DNA from: Candidatus Poribacteria bacterium
GTDB lineage: Bacteria; Poribacteria; WGA-4E; WGA-3G
Length of the DNA: 60,231 bases
Direction: 5' to 3'
Assembly: GCA_022394775.1 (NCBI GenBank)
Contig: JAGFCB010000147.1
Span: 1 to 60,231, forward strand
Within the stretch, counting starts at the first letter, position 1. Every line of letters starts with the position of its first letter. The notes beneath the pieces were generated by a model. That model was not told where the DNA came from, did not search any database, and saw only the letters and a program-made list of their open reading frames with translations. Position numbers and translations under genes: made by a program. Shown here in pieces: positions 27,610 to 36,178 of the stretch.

Positions 27610-28404
27610 CTATAGACGCGAGATGAGGTCGCGATAGAGTCCCTCAACAGTCGCCTCAGGAACCTCAGTAACTCCTTCTTGCGTAACGGTGTAAAGCGTT
27701 GGGAAAATTTTTCGGACGAGATCAGGTCCGCCGGTCGCGATATCTTCATCGGCAGCATCCCAGAGGGCTTCTGCGACGATTTCTAAGGCGTTTTGACGGG
27801 AAATCTCTGGCGTGTAGCGTTTTTTAAGGGTTGTACGGGCATCCTTACCCCCGGAACCGATTGCGTGGTAGTCATCTTCCTCATAACGCCCACCGACAGC
27901 ATCGTATTTGAAAATTCTACCACGCTGCCGTTTCAGGTCATAACCGGCAAAGAGCGGTAAGACAATTAATCCTTGCATCGCAAGTCCGAGATTCGAGCGC
28001 ACGAGATGTGAGAGGAAGTTCGCCTGCCCTTCGAGGCTAAGACTGATCCCTTCTGTTTTTTCGTAAAATTCAACCTCAACTTGGAAGAGTTTTGCCATTT
28101 CGATACACGGACCCGCTGCACCGGCAACAGCAATTGCCGAGTGCCGATCGACTGGATAAACCTTCTGAATGCGGCGCTCACCAATTTGATAGCCTTCTGT
28201 TGCCTGCCGATCGCCTGCCATAACCACGCCGGAATCGTAGACAACCGCAAGCACGGTTGTGCCTTCGTATGGGCGGAATGACGCTTCTGGTACGTTGCGA
28301 CTTGCCGTGGTATCAGATGAATTAAGCGTCGCGAGTAATTCCGGGTGGCGACGCTTAAGGATTTGGAAGAAGTCGGAGTTACCATAATCGCTGAGGTCGA
28401 GCAC
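27610..28404 (-). CDS. prcB: Proteasome subunit beta (precursor)
   Basis: The 264-residue precursor of the catalytic 20S subunit starts at GTG 28404. Its 48-residue propeptide is removed before Thr49, giving TTVLAVVYDSGVVMAGDRQA. The mature N-terminal threonine, Asp and Lys-region residues of the active site (DRQATEG, RRIQKVYPVD) are present, and so are the family's GGRYEEDDYHAIGSGGKDAR blocks. The pup stop codon lies only 2 bases before it. The best ribosome site for this GTG is formed by the last pup codons (CGAGGAGGGCAG), so translation of prcB is probably coupled to that of pup. Confidence 0.96.
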   Translation of the reverse strand: MLDLSDYGNSDFFQILKRRHPELLATLNSSDTTASRNVPEASFRPYEGTTVLAVVYDSGVVMAGDRQATEGYQIGERRIQKVYPVDRHSAIAVAGAAGPCIEMAKLFQVEVEFYEKTEGISLSLEGQANFLSHLVRSNLGLAMQGLIVLPLFAGYDLKRQRGRIFKYDAVGGRYEEDDYHAIGSGGKDARTTLKKRYTPEISRQNALEIVAEALWDAADEDIATGGPDLVRKIFPTLYTVTQEGVTEVPEATVEGLYRDLISRL

Positions 28405-28406
28405 TC

Positions 28407-28604
28407 CTACTGCCCTCCTCGTTGGATATAGTTCTCGACAAATTCTTGTGAATCTTCTTCCAAAATCTCATCGATTTCGTCAAGAAGAGTGTCTAAGTCT
28501 TCAACGAACTCCTCATCCATTTCACTGGCACCAACATCGGGTTGCATGTCTTCGGTTTCATCGACAGGGTGTTTGAGGTGTTCCTGTTGTTTTTCAGTCG
28601 ACAT
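28407..28604 (-). CDS. pup: Prokaryotic ubiquitin-like protein Pup
   Basis: The 65-residue protein is very acidic, has no Pro/aromatic-rich core and ends in GGQ. This is the form that requires deamidation by Dop to GGE before ligation by PafA. The central part (EEFVEDLDTLLDEIDEILEE) is the helix-forming ARC-binding region, and the C-terminal DSQEFVENYIQRGGQ matches the conserved Pup tail. It sits in the expected place between dop and prcB. The ribosome site (AAAAGGAGA) is good. Length and charge are typical for Pup, which is 60-70 residues. Confidence 0.97.
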   Translation of the reverse strand: MSTEKQQEHLKHPVDETEDMQPDVGASEMDEEFVEDLDTLLDEIDEILEEDSQEFVENYIQRGGQ

Positions 28605-28623
28605 TGTTCTCTCCTTTTATAGG

Positions 28624-28764
28624 TGTCAGTCATCAGTTGTCAGTTTTCAGTTAAGAATTTATGGCTGTTGCTTTATGGGTGATTACCACAACATCTCTCT
28701 TTAACTGATAACTGAAAGGTTTTTCGCAGAAAAACCGTATTCTCACAGCGAAGCAAACTGATAA
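28624..28764. repeat. R4-type inverted repeat, dop-pup gap
   Basis: GTCAGTCATCAGTTGTCAGTTTTCAG faces AACTGATAACTG (about 28697-28708) and AACTGATAACTA at the right end. A CTCACAGCGAAGCAAACTG core sits just before that end. The right end runs into the TAG stop codon of dop (GATAACTA, whose CTA is the stop on the minus strand). No ORF is present. Confidence 0.7.
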
Positions 28765-30276
28765 CTATCTTGATGCATTGCCTTGGATTTCCTTAACGAG
28801 TTCCTCTGCTGTACAGTTGTTCAGCAGTTCACCAACAATCTTTTGTGTCCCGAAGTGGGGACGATCCATCATAATTTTGTCAAGTCCCCCAGATTTACCT
28901 TTAAAAATCATCGAATTCCAACTTGCACTATAAATGTGCTTTGGAAATCTCCGTAGACAGGTGCCCCGAAAATAGGCACGTGTGTCTACCGGTGGATAGT
29001 GCATCGCGTGCACAATTTCTTCATGGCTGAGTAAGCGTTTAACATGTCCATTTTTTAGGAGTCTAATATAAAGTCCTTTGTCTGGGCGGATGTCATGGTA
29101 CTGCAAGTCAAGCATTTGAACATGTGCGTCGTCCCATTGATATCCGTGCCGTTGCCGGTACGCGTCCAGTAACTTCTTTTTGATGATCCAGTCGAGGTGC
29201 CGATTGAGTCGTCCGGGGTCTATCTCCAAGTTATCCAACACGAATTGCCATTTTTCAAGGACATCTTCAACGACCGGTGTCCGTTCTTCAGGTGTCAGGT
29301 GTTGCTTTGCAAGTTCGAGGTACGCACGTTGCACCTCTATCGGGGACTGTTGTTGACCGTCAGCGAGTTCTATCTGGTTTTTGCAGGACAGATCCCGCGA
29401 GATACTTTTTATCGCTGATACGGGTTCTTTCAGACTGAATTGTTTACCAACAACGCCTTTCTCAATTAACTGAAGTGCGATGGATGTAATACCGACTTTG
29501 AGATAAATGCTGAATTCAGACATGTTAGAATCGCCGACGATAACATGTAAACGTCGATAGAGTTTGTCATCAGCATGCGGTTCATCCCGTGTATTAATCA
29601 GCGGGCGGTTCACCATCGTGCTAAGCCCGACCTCTTTCTCAAAGAAATCAGCGCGTTGGGAGATTTGATAATCAGCAGCGTCGCTCCCGTTTTCAGCACC
29701 AACTTTGCCACTTCCTGTGATAACGATACGCGTAACGAGGAATGGGATCAACCCATCAACGATCGTATCAAATGCCACTTTGCGGGACATCAGATAGTTT
29801 TCATGCGCGCCGTAACTATGCCCTTTGTAATCGGTGTTGTTTTTATAAATGATGACTTCTTGGTTATCGAGCAGTAGCCGTTCGGCTGCCACCCGACTGA
29901 CCTCTAATATTAATTCTCCTGCTTTCTCATATAGGAGCAGATCACGGGCATTTGCACACTCTGGTGTGCAATATTCGGGGTGGGCATGATCCACGTAATA
30001 CCGTCCACCATTGATCAAAATGTCATTAACAACATTGCTTGTGTCTGCCTCGGAAATGGGTGTCTCTGTCTCTGCGAGAAACCCACGGGCATCCATTAAG
30101 GGACTCTCCTGATCGTAATCCCACGTAACAGAGGTCACAGCATTCGGAACATCCCCCTTACAACTTTTATAGGCGTTGACCACTAAAGTAGAAGCGGCGA
30201 CCGGATCTTGCTCACGTGCATTTTTGACTGAGATGCCGTACTCAGTCTCTGTTCCGATTATTATTGGTATTTCCAT
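28765..30276 (-). CDS. dop: Pup deamidase/depupylase Dop
   Basis: The 503-residue enzyme converts the C-terminal Gln of Pup to Glu and removes Pup from substrates. The start MEIPIIIGTETEYGISV contains the GTETEYGI ATP/Mg motif. The Dop-specific loop region (NAREQDPVAASTLVVNAYKSC...) follows it and is absent from PafA. Shared family blocks: GGRYYVDHAHPEYCTPEC, HSYGAHENYLMSRKVAF and LINTRDEPHADDKLYRRLHVIVGDSNMSE. It is longer than PafA (452), as usual. It is separated from the arc gene upstream by an R4 repeat and from pup by another. Confidence 0.96.
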   Translation of the reverse strand: MEIPIIIGTETEYGISVKNAREQDPVAASTLVVNAYKSCKGDVPNAVTSVTWDYDQESPLMDARGFLAETETPISEADTSNVVNDILINGGRYYVDHAHPEYCTPECANARDLLLYEKAGELILEVSRVAAERLLLDNQEVIIYKNNTDYKGHSYGAHENYLMSRKVAFDTIVDGLIPFLVTRIVITGSGKVGAENGSDAADYQISQRADFFEKEVGLSTMVNRPLINTRDEPHADDKLYRRLHVIVGDSNMSEFSIYLKVGITSIALQLIEKGVVGKQFSLKEPVSAIKSISRDLSCKNQIELADGQQQSPIEVQRAYLELAKQHLTPEERTPVVEDVLEKWQFVLDNLEIDPGRLNRHLDWIIKKKLLDAYRQRHGYQWDDAHVQMLDLQYHDIRPDKGLYIRLLKNGHVKRLLSHEEIVHAMHYPPVDTRAYFRGTCLRRFPKHIYSASWNSMIFKGKSGGLDKIMMDRPHFGTQKIVGELLNNCTAEELVKEIQGNASR

Positions 30277-30284
30277 TAGAATAG

Positions 30285-30386
30285 TTGTCAGTTACCTTCT
30301 TGTGGTGGCTACTTTTGTTGTACCTGCCATAAATGGTCTTTTAACTGAAAACTGAAAGGTTTTTAGAGAAAACGAACTGATAACTG
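30285..30386. repeat. R4-type inverted repeat, arc-dop gap
   Basis: A shorter example: GTTGTCAGTTACC near 30285 faces AACTGAAAACTGAAAGG and AACTGATAACTGATG near 30341-30388. It has the same words as the other R4 gaps but little of the central core. Confidence 0.6.
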
Positions 30387-30398
30387 ATGCTTCTGATT

Positions 30399-32183
30399 TT
30401 AGAGGAATGTGCCGCCTCGGGTAACTCGGATGTCCTGTTTTTTCTCCGTTGCGGGTTCACTGGTCAACGCACGGATATTGACAATTTTTTCACCTTTGCG
30501 TCCCGAAATTTTTGCCCAATCGTCAGGGTTCGTTGTGTTTGGAAGGTCCTCATTTTCGTGGTATTCTTCTCGGATCGCCGCTGTGAGGTCCTCAAGGCAC
30601 AACCCTTTATCTGTTCCGTCGGAGCCGATAAAGCGTTTGATAGCTTCCTTCTTCGCGCGAGAAACAATGTTCTCAATCATTGCGCCGCTAACAAAATCTT
30701 TGAAAAAGAGGGTCTCGCGTTCGCCGCGAGCGTAAGTCACTTCGATAAACCGATTCTCATCCGTGGTTGCGTACATCTCGCTTGCGGCTGTATCAATAAA
30801 GTGATTCGCAGCCGCCTGTGTATCTCCATCGAATTGCTGACAAACATTTTCAGCGAAGGGGAGATCCGGTGTCAGGTATATAGCGAAGATATCCTTGGCA
30901 CCATCAAGGTTCGGGCGGTCGATTTTAATTTTTACATCAAGCCTACCAGGACGTAAAACCGCTGGGTCCAGGAGATCTTGCCGATTGCTTGCACCAATAA
31001 CAATGACGTCCCGTAAATTCTCAACACCATCGATTTCGGAGAGGAACTGCGGTACAAGCGTTGATTCCATATCCGATGAGATGCCCATGCCTCTCGAACG
31101 GAACAGCGAATCCATCTCATCAAAAAAGATGATAACTGGAAATCCTTCTTTTGATTTGTCGCGTGCCTTTTGGAAGACTTCTCGGATTTTCCGCTCAGTT
31201 TCGCCGACATATTTATTTAGAAGTTCAGGTCCTTTAATATTAATAAAATAACCTCGGACATCGTCCCTGCCACTTTCCTTTCGGACGCGTTCAGCGATAC
31301 TGCTTGCGACCGCCCTGGCTATCAAAGTTTTACCACAGCCGGGAGGTCCGTAGAGGAGAACGCCTTTCGGTGGTGCGAGGTTAAATTCTTGATATTCCTT
31401 TGGATAGAGATACGGCAGCTCAATCGCGTCACGAATGGCTTCTATTTGTGTATCAAGCCCACCGATATCCGCGTAGCCGATATCGGGTACCTCCTCAAGC
31501 AGCAAGTCTTCTACTTCTCGTTTAGGAAGTTTTTCCATGAGCATACTTGTCGTGTGGTTGAGGAGTACAGGATCCCCCGTTTTAAGGGTTTCCGCTTTGA
31601 GAGATTCGGCTATTCTGACGACACGCTCTTCATCGGTACGGAGGCTCACAATGGCGAGTTCCTCCGCAATCCGTTCTTTGATTTTGACGACATCTCCGTG
31701 TCTCTCCGCATGCTTGATGTCAACAACGTTCATGCCGCTATTGACGATGACCTCTTGTCCGACAGCAAGGTTTTTATCTTTCAGTGCTGGATCAATATTA
31801 ACACGCCATTTCCTACCGCTGATGTCGACATCGACAGTACCATCTTTGTTCGTGCCGAGGAAAACGCCATAGTTATTCGGAGGTGCGCTGAGTTGATCAA
31901 CCTTCTCTTTAAGGATTTGTAGTTTTTCTTTTGCCTCTTGTAGGGTACCTGTCAGTCTTTTATTGCGCCGGTGTGCTGCCATCAACTCACGCTGCGTCTC
32001 ATAGAGTTGTGTTTCAAGATCTTTGACATATACCGTGCCTTGCTGCTGTCGCAGACTTTCGAGCTCTCCTTCAAGCAGGTCAATAGTCCCTTGAAGGGCA
32101 CGCATTTGCTGTTGATACCATACAACATCAACTGTCTTTTGTTCCTCAAAAGAATCTTCGGAATTTCCTCTTTTGATAGCCAT
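30399..32183 (-). CDS. arc: Proteasome-associated AAA ATPase (ARC/Mpa)
   Basis: I take MAIKRGNSEDS (32183) as the start; an earlier in-frame ATG adds 21 residues of poor family fit. The resulting 594-residue protein has an N-terminal coiled coil (WYQQQMRALQGTIDLLEGELESLRQQ) that binds Pup and double OB domains (VFLGTNKDGTVDVDISGRKWRV). One AAA domain follows: Walker A GPPGCGKT at about 279, Walker B VIIFFDEMDSLF, and second-region SNRQDLLDPAVLRPGRLDVKI. The hexamer unfolds pupylated proteins for the 20S core. The C-terminus ends RGGTFL rather than the actinobacterial QYL, so the penultimate aromatic is Phe. It is first of the proteasome genes in transcription order. Confidence 0.95.
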   Translation of the reverse strand: MAIKRGNSEDSFEEQKTVDVVWYQQQMRALQGTIDLLEGELESLRQQQGTVYVKDLETQLYETQRELMAAHRRNKRLTGTLQEAKEKLQILKEKVDQLSAPPNNYGVFLGTNKDGTVDVDISGRKWRVNIDPALKDKNLAVGQEVIVNSGMNVVDIKHAERHGDVVKIKERIAEELAIVSLRTDEERVVRIAESLKAETLKTGDPVLLNHTTSMLMEKLPKREVEDLLLEEVPDIGYADIGGLDTQIEAIRDAIELPYLYPKEYQEFNLAPPKGVLLYGPPGCGKTLIARAVASSIAERVRKESGRDDVRGYFINIKGPELLNKYVGETERKIREVFQKARDKSKEGFPVIIFFDEMDSLFRSRGMGISSDMESTLVPQFLSEIDGVENLRDVIVIGASNRQDLLDPAVLRPGRLDVKIKIDRPNLDGAKDIFAIYLTPDLPFAENVCQQFDGDTQAAANHFIDTAASEMYATTDENRFIEVTYARGERETLFFKDFVSGAMIENIVSRAKKEAIKRFIGSDGTDKGLCLEDLTAAIREEYHENEDLPNTTNPDDWAKISGRKGEKIVNIRALTSEPATEKKQDIRVTRGGTFL

Positions 32184-32418
32184 GTGTGAAGATCTCACTT
32201 TCCAAAACGATTTTCCGACCTGCCGCGTCATGAATCTCACAGGCACGGATCATCAGATTCAGTCGAGTTTCAGATTCAAACCCAACGCTTTTATTTAGAG
32301 TATAGCACCTTGAAAAAATCGTGTCAAGAAAAATTGATATTTTTTAGAAGCCGTCAGTGAACCGAATTGGGCAAAGTAAAATGAAAACCGAATCGTTTCA
32401 GTTTCACACAAGCGGTTT

Positions 32419-32445
32419 GTATAGCGAGGCAAAACCTCGCTATAC
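32419..32445. terminator. Hairpin downstream of recA
   Basis: A perfect 11-bp stem, GTATAGCGAGG (32419-32429) and CCTCGCTATAC (32435-32445), with loop CAAAA, begins 12 bp past the recA stop codon. No T-run follows on the minus strand. It may be a repeated palindrome (REP-like) that ends or stabilises the transcript. I saw no second exact copy here. Confidence 0.5.
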
Positions 32446-32456
32446 GCGTATTGTTT

Positions 32457-33500
32457 CTATTCTTCCTCAACCGTTTCGTCTTCAGGAATCGCGCCAGCCC
32501 CTGCGTCTGGAGCCATGCTCAGTGTTTCCCGTATCTTCGCCTCAATTTCTGCTGCGACCTCAGGGTTGTCCTCCAAATATTTCTTGGCGTTCGACCTGCC
32601 TTGGCCGATTCGATCATCGTTGTATGAAAACCAAGAGCCGCTTTTCTGGATAAATTCGTTGTCAACAGCAATATCCAAGAGATTTCCTTCTTTGGAGATA
32701 CCTTTCCCGAAGGTAACGTCGTATTCTGCTTCCTTGAAAGGCGGTGCCACTTTATTTTTTACGACTTTAATACGCACGCTGCTTCCAAGGATTTCATCGC
32801 CTTCTTTGATCTGGCTGCCACGTCGAAGTTCTAAGCGAACAGAGGCATGGAATTTGAGTGCGAGTCCACCGGGGGTGGTATCTGGGTTGCCGAACATGAT
32901 ACCGATCTTTTGTCGGATTTGGTTGGTAAAAATGACACACGTATGGGATTTATTGGTAACGCCTGATAATTTTCGCAATGCTTTGGACATCAAGCGAGGT
33001 AACAATCCAACGTGTGAATCACCCATTTCACCCTCAATCTCGGCTTGGGGGGTCAGAGCTGCCACAGAATCAACAATAACCAAATCGATTGCGCCGCTAC
33101 GGATAAGTGTCTCAACGATTTCTAATGCCTGTTCACCAGCATCAGGCTGCGCGATCAACAAATTTTCCATGTTGACCCCAATATTTCGGGCGTAAGTCGT
33201 ATCGAGGGCGTGTTCAACATCAATAAACACAGCCGTGCCGCCCATCTTTTGTACTTCGGCGACGATATGCAGTGCCAAAGTGGTTTTTCCAGTGCCTTCA
33301 TGTCCGAAGATTTCAATGATTCTGCCGCGCGGGACCCCGCCTACACCGAGAGCAACATCAAGCGAGAGCGCACCGGTCGGGATCGCTTCAACAGGCACAA
33401 CCTCACTGTCCGTAAAGCGCATAATAGCACCTTTGCCGAATTCACGTTCTACCTGTGTGATCGCTTGGTCGATAGCCTTCTGTTTTTGTTCATCTAACAT
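32457..33500 (-). CDS. recA: Recombinase RecA
   Basis: The 347-residue recombinase has the complete core: GKGAIMRF, Walker [24 protein letters not shown], Walker [13 protein letters not shown], and the L2 region [20 protein letters not shown]. An acidic C-terminal tail ends it. It forms the ssDNA filament for homologous recombination and the SOS response. Two features differ from common bacterial RecA: the Walker A reads GHEGTGKTT where GPESSGKTT is usual, and the loop has [13 protein letters not shown]. The important Lys and Thr are kept. Ribosome site AAAGGAG lies 12 nt before the ATG. A LexA box is not apparent upstream. Confidence 0.97.
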   Translation of the reverse strand: MLDEQKQKAIDQAITQVEREFGKGAIMRFTDSEVVPVEAIPTGALSLDVALGVGGVPRGRIIEIFGHEGTGKTTLALHIVAEVQKMGGTAVFIDVEHALDTTYARNIGVNMENLLIAQPDAGEQALEIVETLIRSGAIDLVIVDSVAALTPQAEIEGEMGDSHVGLLPRLMSKALRKLSGVTNKSHTCVIFTNQIRQKIGIMFGNPDTTPGGLALKFHASVRLELRRGSQIKEGDEILGSSVRIKVVKNKVAPPFKEAEYDVTFGKGISKEGNLLDIAVDNEFIQKSGSWFSYNDDRIGQGRSNAKKYLEDNPEVAAEIEAKIRETLSMAPDAGAGAIPEDETVEEE

Positions 33501-33559
33501 GTTCTAACATTTCTCCTTTACGGCACCTACTACCAAAGATAGGTGCTTCGGATGTTGGG

Positions 33560-34144
33560 TTACGCCGAAAACGGACATACGTTTAAAGGCGTGTAAATTG
33601 CTCCATTAGGATGAAGTTGGCTTTGCATGACAGTGATTTCATTTACGTTCACTACTGCCTTATCAATTGTATCATATTTATGTAAAAAACTTTTTAGCGA
33701 TTCCAAATTCACTGGTGTCCTGAGCCGTCCGAGCGTAAGATGCGGGTGGAATCGATTGTCTGTTGGAAAACCGAGACGCTTCAATTCGAGGTTCACGGCT
33801 TCCGCAATGGATGAAACAGTGGCTGCCCCGTGTTTTACACCAGCCCAAATAACTCGCGGACGCGCCAGCGTCGGAAACGCACCGATACCGCCAAGTGCCA
33901 GAGAAAATGGTGTCTGTATATTCGCGACGTTCTGAACTGCTGCGTTTATCGCATCAACGGTTTCGGTTTCGACATCGCCGAGGAATTTTAGTGTGAGATG
34001 GAAGTTACCTGGCTTTGTCCACGAAGCCTTACGCACTTCGGACTGAAGGTGCGTCTGCACGGGCTTCAGTAATTTCTGTATGGATTGTGGTATTTCGATC
34101 GCAACAAAACAGCGAACCATATCCCCTTTTGTTGTCGCCATCAT
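33560..34144 (-). CDS. thpR: RNA 2',3'-cyclic phosphodiesterase (LigT/ThpR)
   Basis: The 194-residue 2H phosphoesterase has both catalytic HxTx motifs: FHLTLKFLGD (near 50) and HPHLTLGRLR (near 135). It opens cyclic 2',3'-phosphate termini of RNA. The N-terminus MVRCFVAIEIP is typical. The start ATG overlaps the stop of pgsA as ATGA, so the two are translated in tandem. An immediately following second ATG (34141) is an equally possible start. Confidence 0.9.
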   Translation of the reverse strand: MMATTKGDMVRCFVAIEIPQSIQKLLKPVQTHLQSEVRKASWTKPGNFHLTLKFLGDVETETVDAINAAVQNVANIQTPFSLALGGIGAFPTLARPRVIWAGVKHGAATVSSIAEAVNLELKRLGFPTDNRFHPHLTLGRLRTPVNLESLKSFLHKYDTIDKAVVNVNEITVMQSQLHPNGAIYTPLNVCPFSA

Positions 34145-34761
34145 GCACCTGCTTCTGGGTCATAACGGGTTGAAAGAATCAGTGCAGATAACGCTTTACG
34201 GTTATTCACGAGGAATTCCACACCGGACCCAACTGTGAGCACTAACGGTAGATACATCATAAAATAGATAGGACCATAGCGCCGCTCAATGAATGCCGTG
34301 ACCTGTTCGTTCTGGAACGCAAGTAAAGCTAATCCAGCAATGACGACGACGAGTTGTGAGGTCATCTTGTATTTTCCCCACTGACTCGCGGAGACGACCT
34401 GCCCATACTTTGCGATGAAAATGATCCGCAAGAGTGTAACGATGACTTCGCGACCGATAATGATCAAGATCATCCATATTGGAATGAGGCCCCCATCGAC
34501 GTGCTTAAACAGGGTTAAACAGATTAAGGCTGCACCAATCAACAACTTATCCGCGAGCGGGTCCATGAATGTCCCAAACCCGGTCACACCCTGTCTCCGC
34601 GCGATTCGACCGTCAATATTGTCTGTCACTGCAGCGATCGCAAAGATAGCGAGGGCAGACACCATCATATCTGCCTGAAAGCAGAAAATGAAAGGCGGTA
34701 TCAGGAAGAGTCGTAAAATCGTTAGGAGATTTGCCAACCGAAAAAGGGTACCGAAATCCAT
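34141..34761 (-). CDS. pgsA: CDP-diacylglycerol--glycerol-3-phosphate 3-phosphatidyltransferase
   Basis: The 206-residue integral membrane enzyme makes phosphatidylglycerol phosphate, the committed step to phosphatidylglycerol and cardiolipin. The CDP-alcohol phosphotransferase signature is complete: DNIDGRIARRQGVTGFGTFMDPLAD, with the D..DG..AR....G...D...D spacing. Several hydrophobic helices surround it (LANLLTILRLFLIPPFIF at the N-terminus, IWMILIIIGREVIVTLLRI). It overlaps thpR by 4 bp. PgsA and other CDP-alcohol transferases look alike, so the acceptor is assigned from overall similarity. Confidence 0.92.
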   Translation of the reverse strand: MDFGTLFRLANLLTILRLFLIPPFIFCFQADMMVSALAIFAIAAVTDNIDGRIARRQGVTGFGTFMDPLADKLLIGAALICLTLFKHVDGGLIPIWMILIIIGREVIVTLLRIIFIAKYGQVVSASQWGKYKMTSQLVVVIAGLALLAFQNEQVTAFIERRYGPIYFMMYLPLVLTVGSGVEFLVNNRKALSALILSTRYDPEAGA

Positions 34762-34810
34762 AATGTATATACCGAACTATCAGGGATTAATACATAATCA
34801 AAGTTAATCC

Positions 34811-35545
34811 TTAATTTTCGGAGAGGTTGATGACCTCGGCATCTTTAGGCACGACAAACTTGAAAATGTCCGGTGCGAGTTGTGTATCCCGTTTAATCTC
34901 TGAGAACTTAACAATTGCACTTTGACGGGATCCATCTTCAAGTTCAATTTCGTGTCCAACTTGAACGGGGAGCCATCCGTCGGATTTTACCCAGATTTGA
35001 AACTTCTCCTTGACATCCGGATTCGCGAAGTCTTTTTTCGGAGTCAATTCAATGTTGTGTATACCTTTCGGATTCGCGAATTCGTCGGGGACAAGGACCA
35101 TATCATATATTGCTTCAAAATCGTCAAGTGATGCGCCAATGCCCGGAAACAACTGCCCCTTTGGGTTGTTTAATTTCATCTTGTTCACTTGGTTGAGCGT
35201 TGGTGTGTACGTCCAACCGTACTTCCCATCAAAAACAGTAATTTGGATGACTTTAGATGCGTCTTTTTGACCCACGTACTCTCTACGAAGCAAATTCGGT
35301 TTACTAAAAACAATTCGTCCACTGGCGACGCTTTTCGTATTCGCGAACAGCGTTGTCTCCTCAAAATTCGCACTGAAATTATTAGACTTGTCATAAGCTT
35401 GTTTGAAATTCTGAAAAATTTCATTAACGTTTTGCGGATACGCGCTGCTAAGAAACAATAAAGACAGGATCAACACTACCAATGGAAGATTGTGGAACCC
35501 CGTAGATTTTCTCAACATGGTGCTTGAATAGATTCGTCGGATCAT
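34811..35545 (-). CDS. LolA-like outer-membrane lipoprotein carrier
   Basis: I choose MIRRIYSSTMLRKS at 35545, which follows GGGAGG closely; a longer frame begins 27 codons earlier without a ribosome site. The 244-residue product has a signal peptide (LPLVVLILSLLFLSSAYPQ) and a LolA fold of repeated beta hairpins: NFSANFEETTLFANTKSVASGRIVFSKPNLLRREYV, FDGKYGWTYTPTLNQV and FKFVVPKDAEVI. LolA carries lipoproteins through the periplasm to the outer membrane, so its presence agrees with a diderm cell envelope. It could equally be a LolA-fold protein with another hydrophobic cargo. Confidence 0.82.
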   Translation of the reverse strand: MIRRIYSSTMLRKSTGFHNLPLVVLILSLLFLSSAYPQNVNEIFQNFKQAYDKSNNFSANFEETTLFANTKSVASGRIVFSKPNLLRREYVGQKDASKVIQITVFDGKYGWTYTPTLNQVNKMKLNNPKGQLFPGIGASLDDFEAIYDMVLVPDEFANPKGIHNIELTPKKDFANPDVKEKFQIWVKSDGWLPVQVGHEIELEDGSRQSAIVKFSEIKRDTQLAPDIFKFVVPKDAEVINLSEN

Positions 35546-35637
35546 GGTCGCCTCCCGCTTCTCCAAATCGTGTTTTGGAAACTGATTTTCACCCAATATT
35601 ATACCTGTTTTGTATTTCAATGTCAATGCCTTTTTTA

Positions 35638-35803
35638 GTCGTCAGTTACCAGTTATCAGTTATTAGTTTTCAGAAAAAGAGTCGTCAGTTATCGGTTATC
35701 AGCCGCTGTCGCATCCGTCCGTCCTGCTGGTGAAATTTCCTAATCTTGACCGTGCGACCTGAAGACCTCAACTCTCACTGCGAGGCGAACTGATAGTGGA
35801 TAA
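35638..35803. repeat. R4-type inverted repeat upstream of the LolA-like gene
   Basis: GTCAGTTACCAGTTATCAGTTATTAG and GTCAGTTATCGGTTATCAG on the left face CTCTCACTGCGAGGCGAACTGATAGTGGATAACTA on the right. The right end again supplies the stop codon of the neighbouring minus-strand gene (CTA at 35804-35806). It shows that the R4 family is not confined to the proteasome operon. Confidence 0.65.
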
Positions 35804-36178
35804 CTAATTAGCCAATCGCGTCCAATCCGTTAGGATAACTTCAGCATCGTTCGGTTCGTCTAAAGCACACGCCACAAGATGTTCTAAAGCTGTAGTGATA
35901 GGTTGCTCCCGAAATATCGCCTGAAACCAGTTCCCGAAAGTTTTGATCGCGTCCGGGGATTCGGCACATACACTGAAACCGATCCGACAAAAATCGAGAC
36001 CTTCGTCTACCCATTTTTCGGAGATCTGGACATCTTGAGGGAAGTCGTGGAAAGTCGGCAAAAAATCAGCGATTAAAAGCACCAACTTCTGATTGAGATA
36101 AGAAATCTCTGGGAGTATATCAAAATGAATAGCGTACTTATGGGCGTGTGGGGCGCGTTCTCTATTTTGTGTCTGCAT
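35804..36178 (-). CDS. Small conserved-looking protein of unknown function
   Basis: The 124-residue protein is not recognised. It has a mixed alpha/beta composition without a signal peptide or membrane helix, and its C-terminal part (SPDAIKTFGNWFQAIFREQPITTALEHLVACALDE) is probably helical. Codon pattern and an intact frame, together with its position between two larger genes, suggest it is real, but no ribosome site is obvious. It is separated from the LolA-like gene by an R4 repeat whose end forms its stop codon. Confidence 0.55.
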   Translation of the reverse strand: MQTQNRERAPHAHKYAIHFDILPEISYLNQKLVLLIADFLPTFHDFPQDVQISEKWVDEGLDFCRIGFSVCAESPDAIKTFGNWFQAIFREQPITTALEHLVACALDEPNDAEVILTDWTRLAN

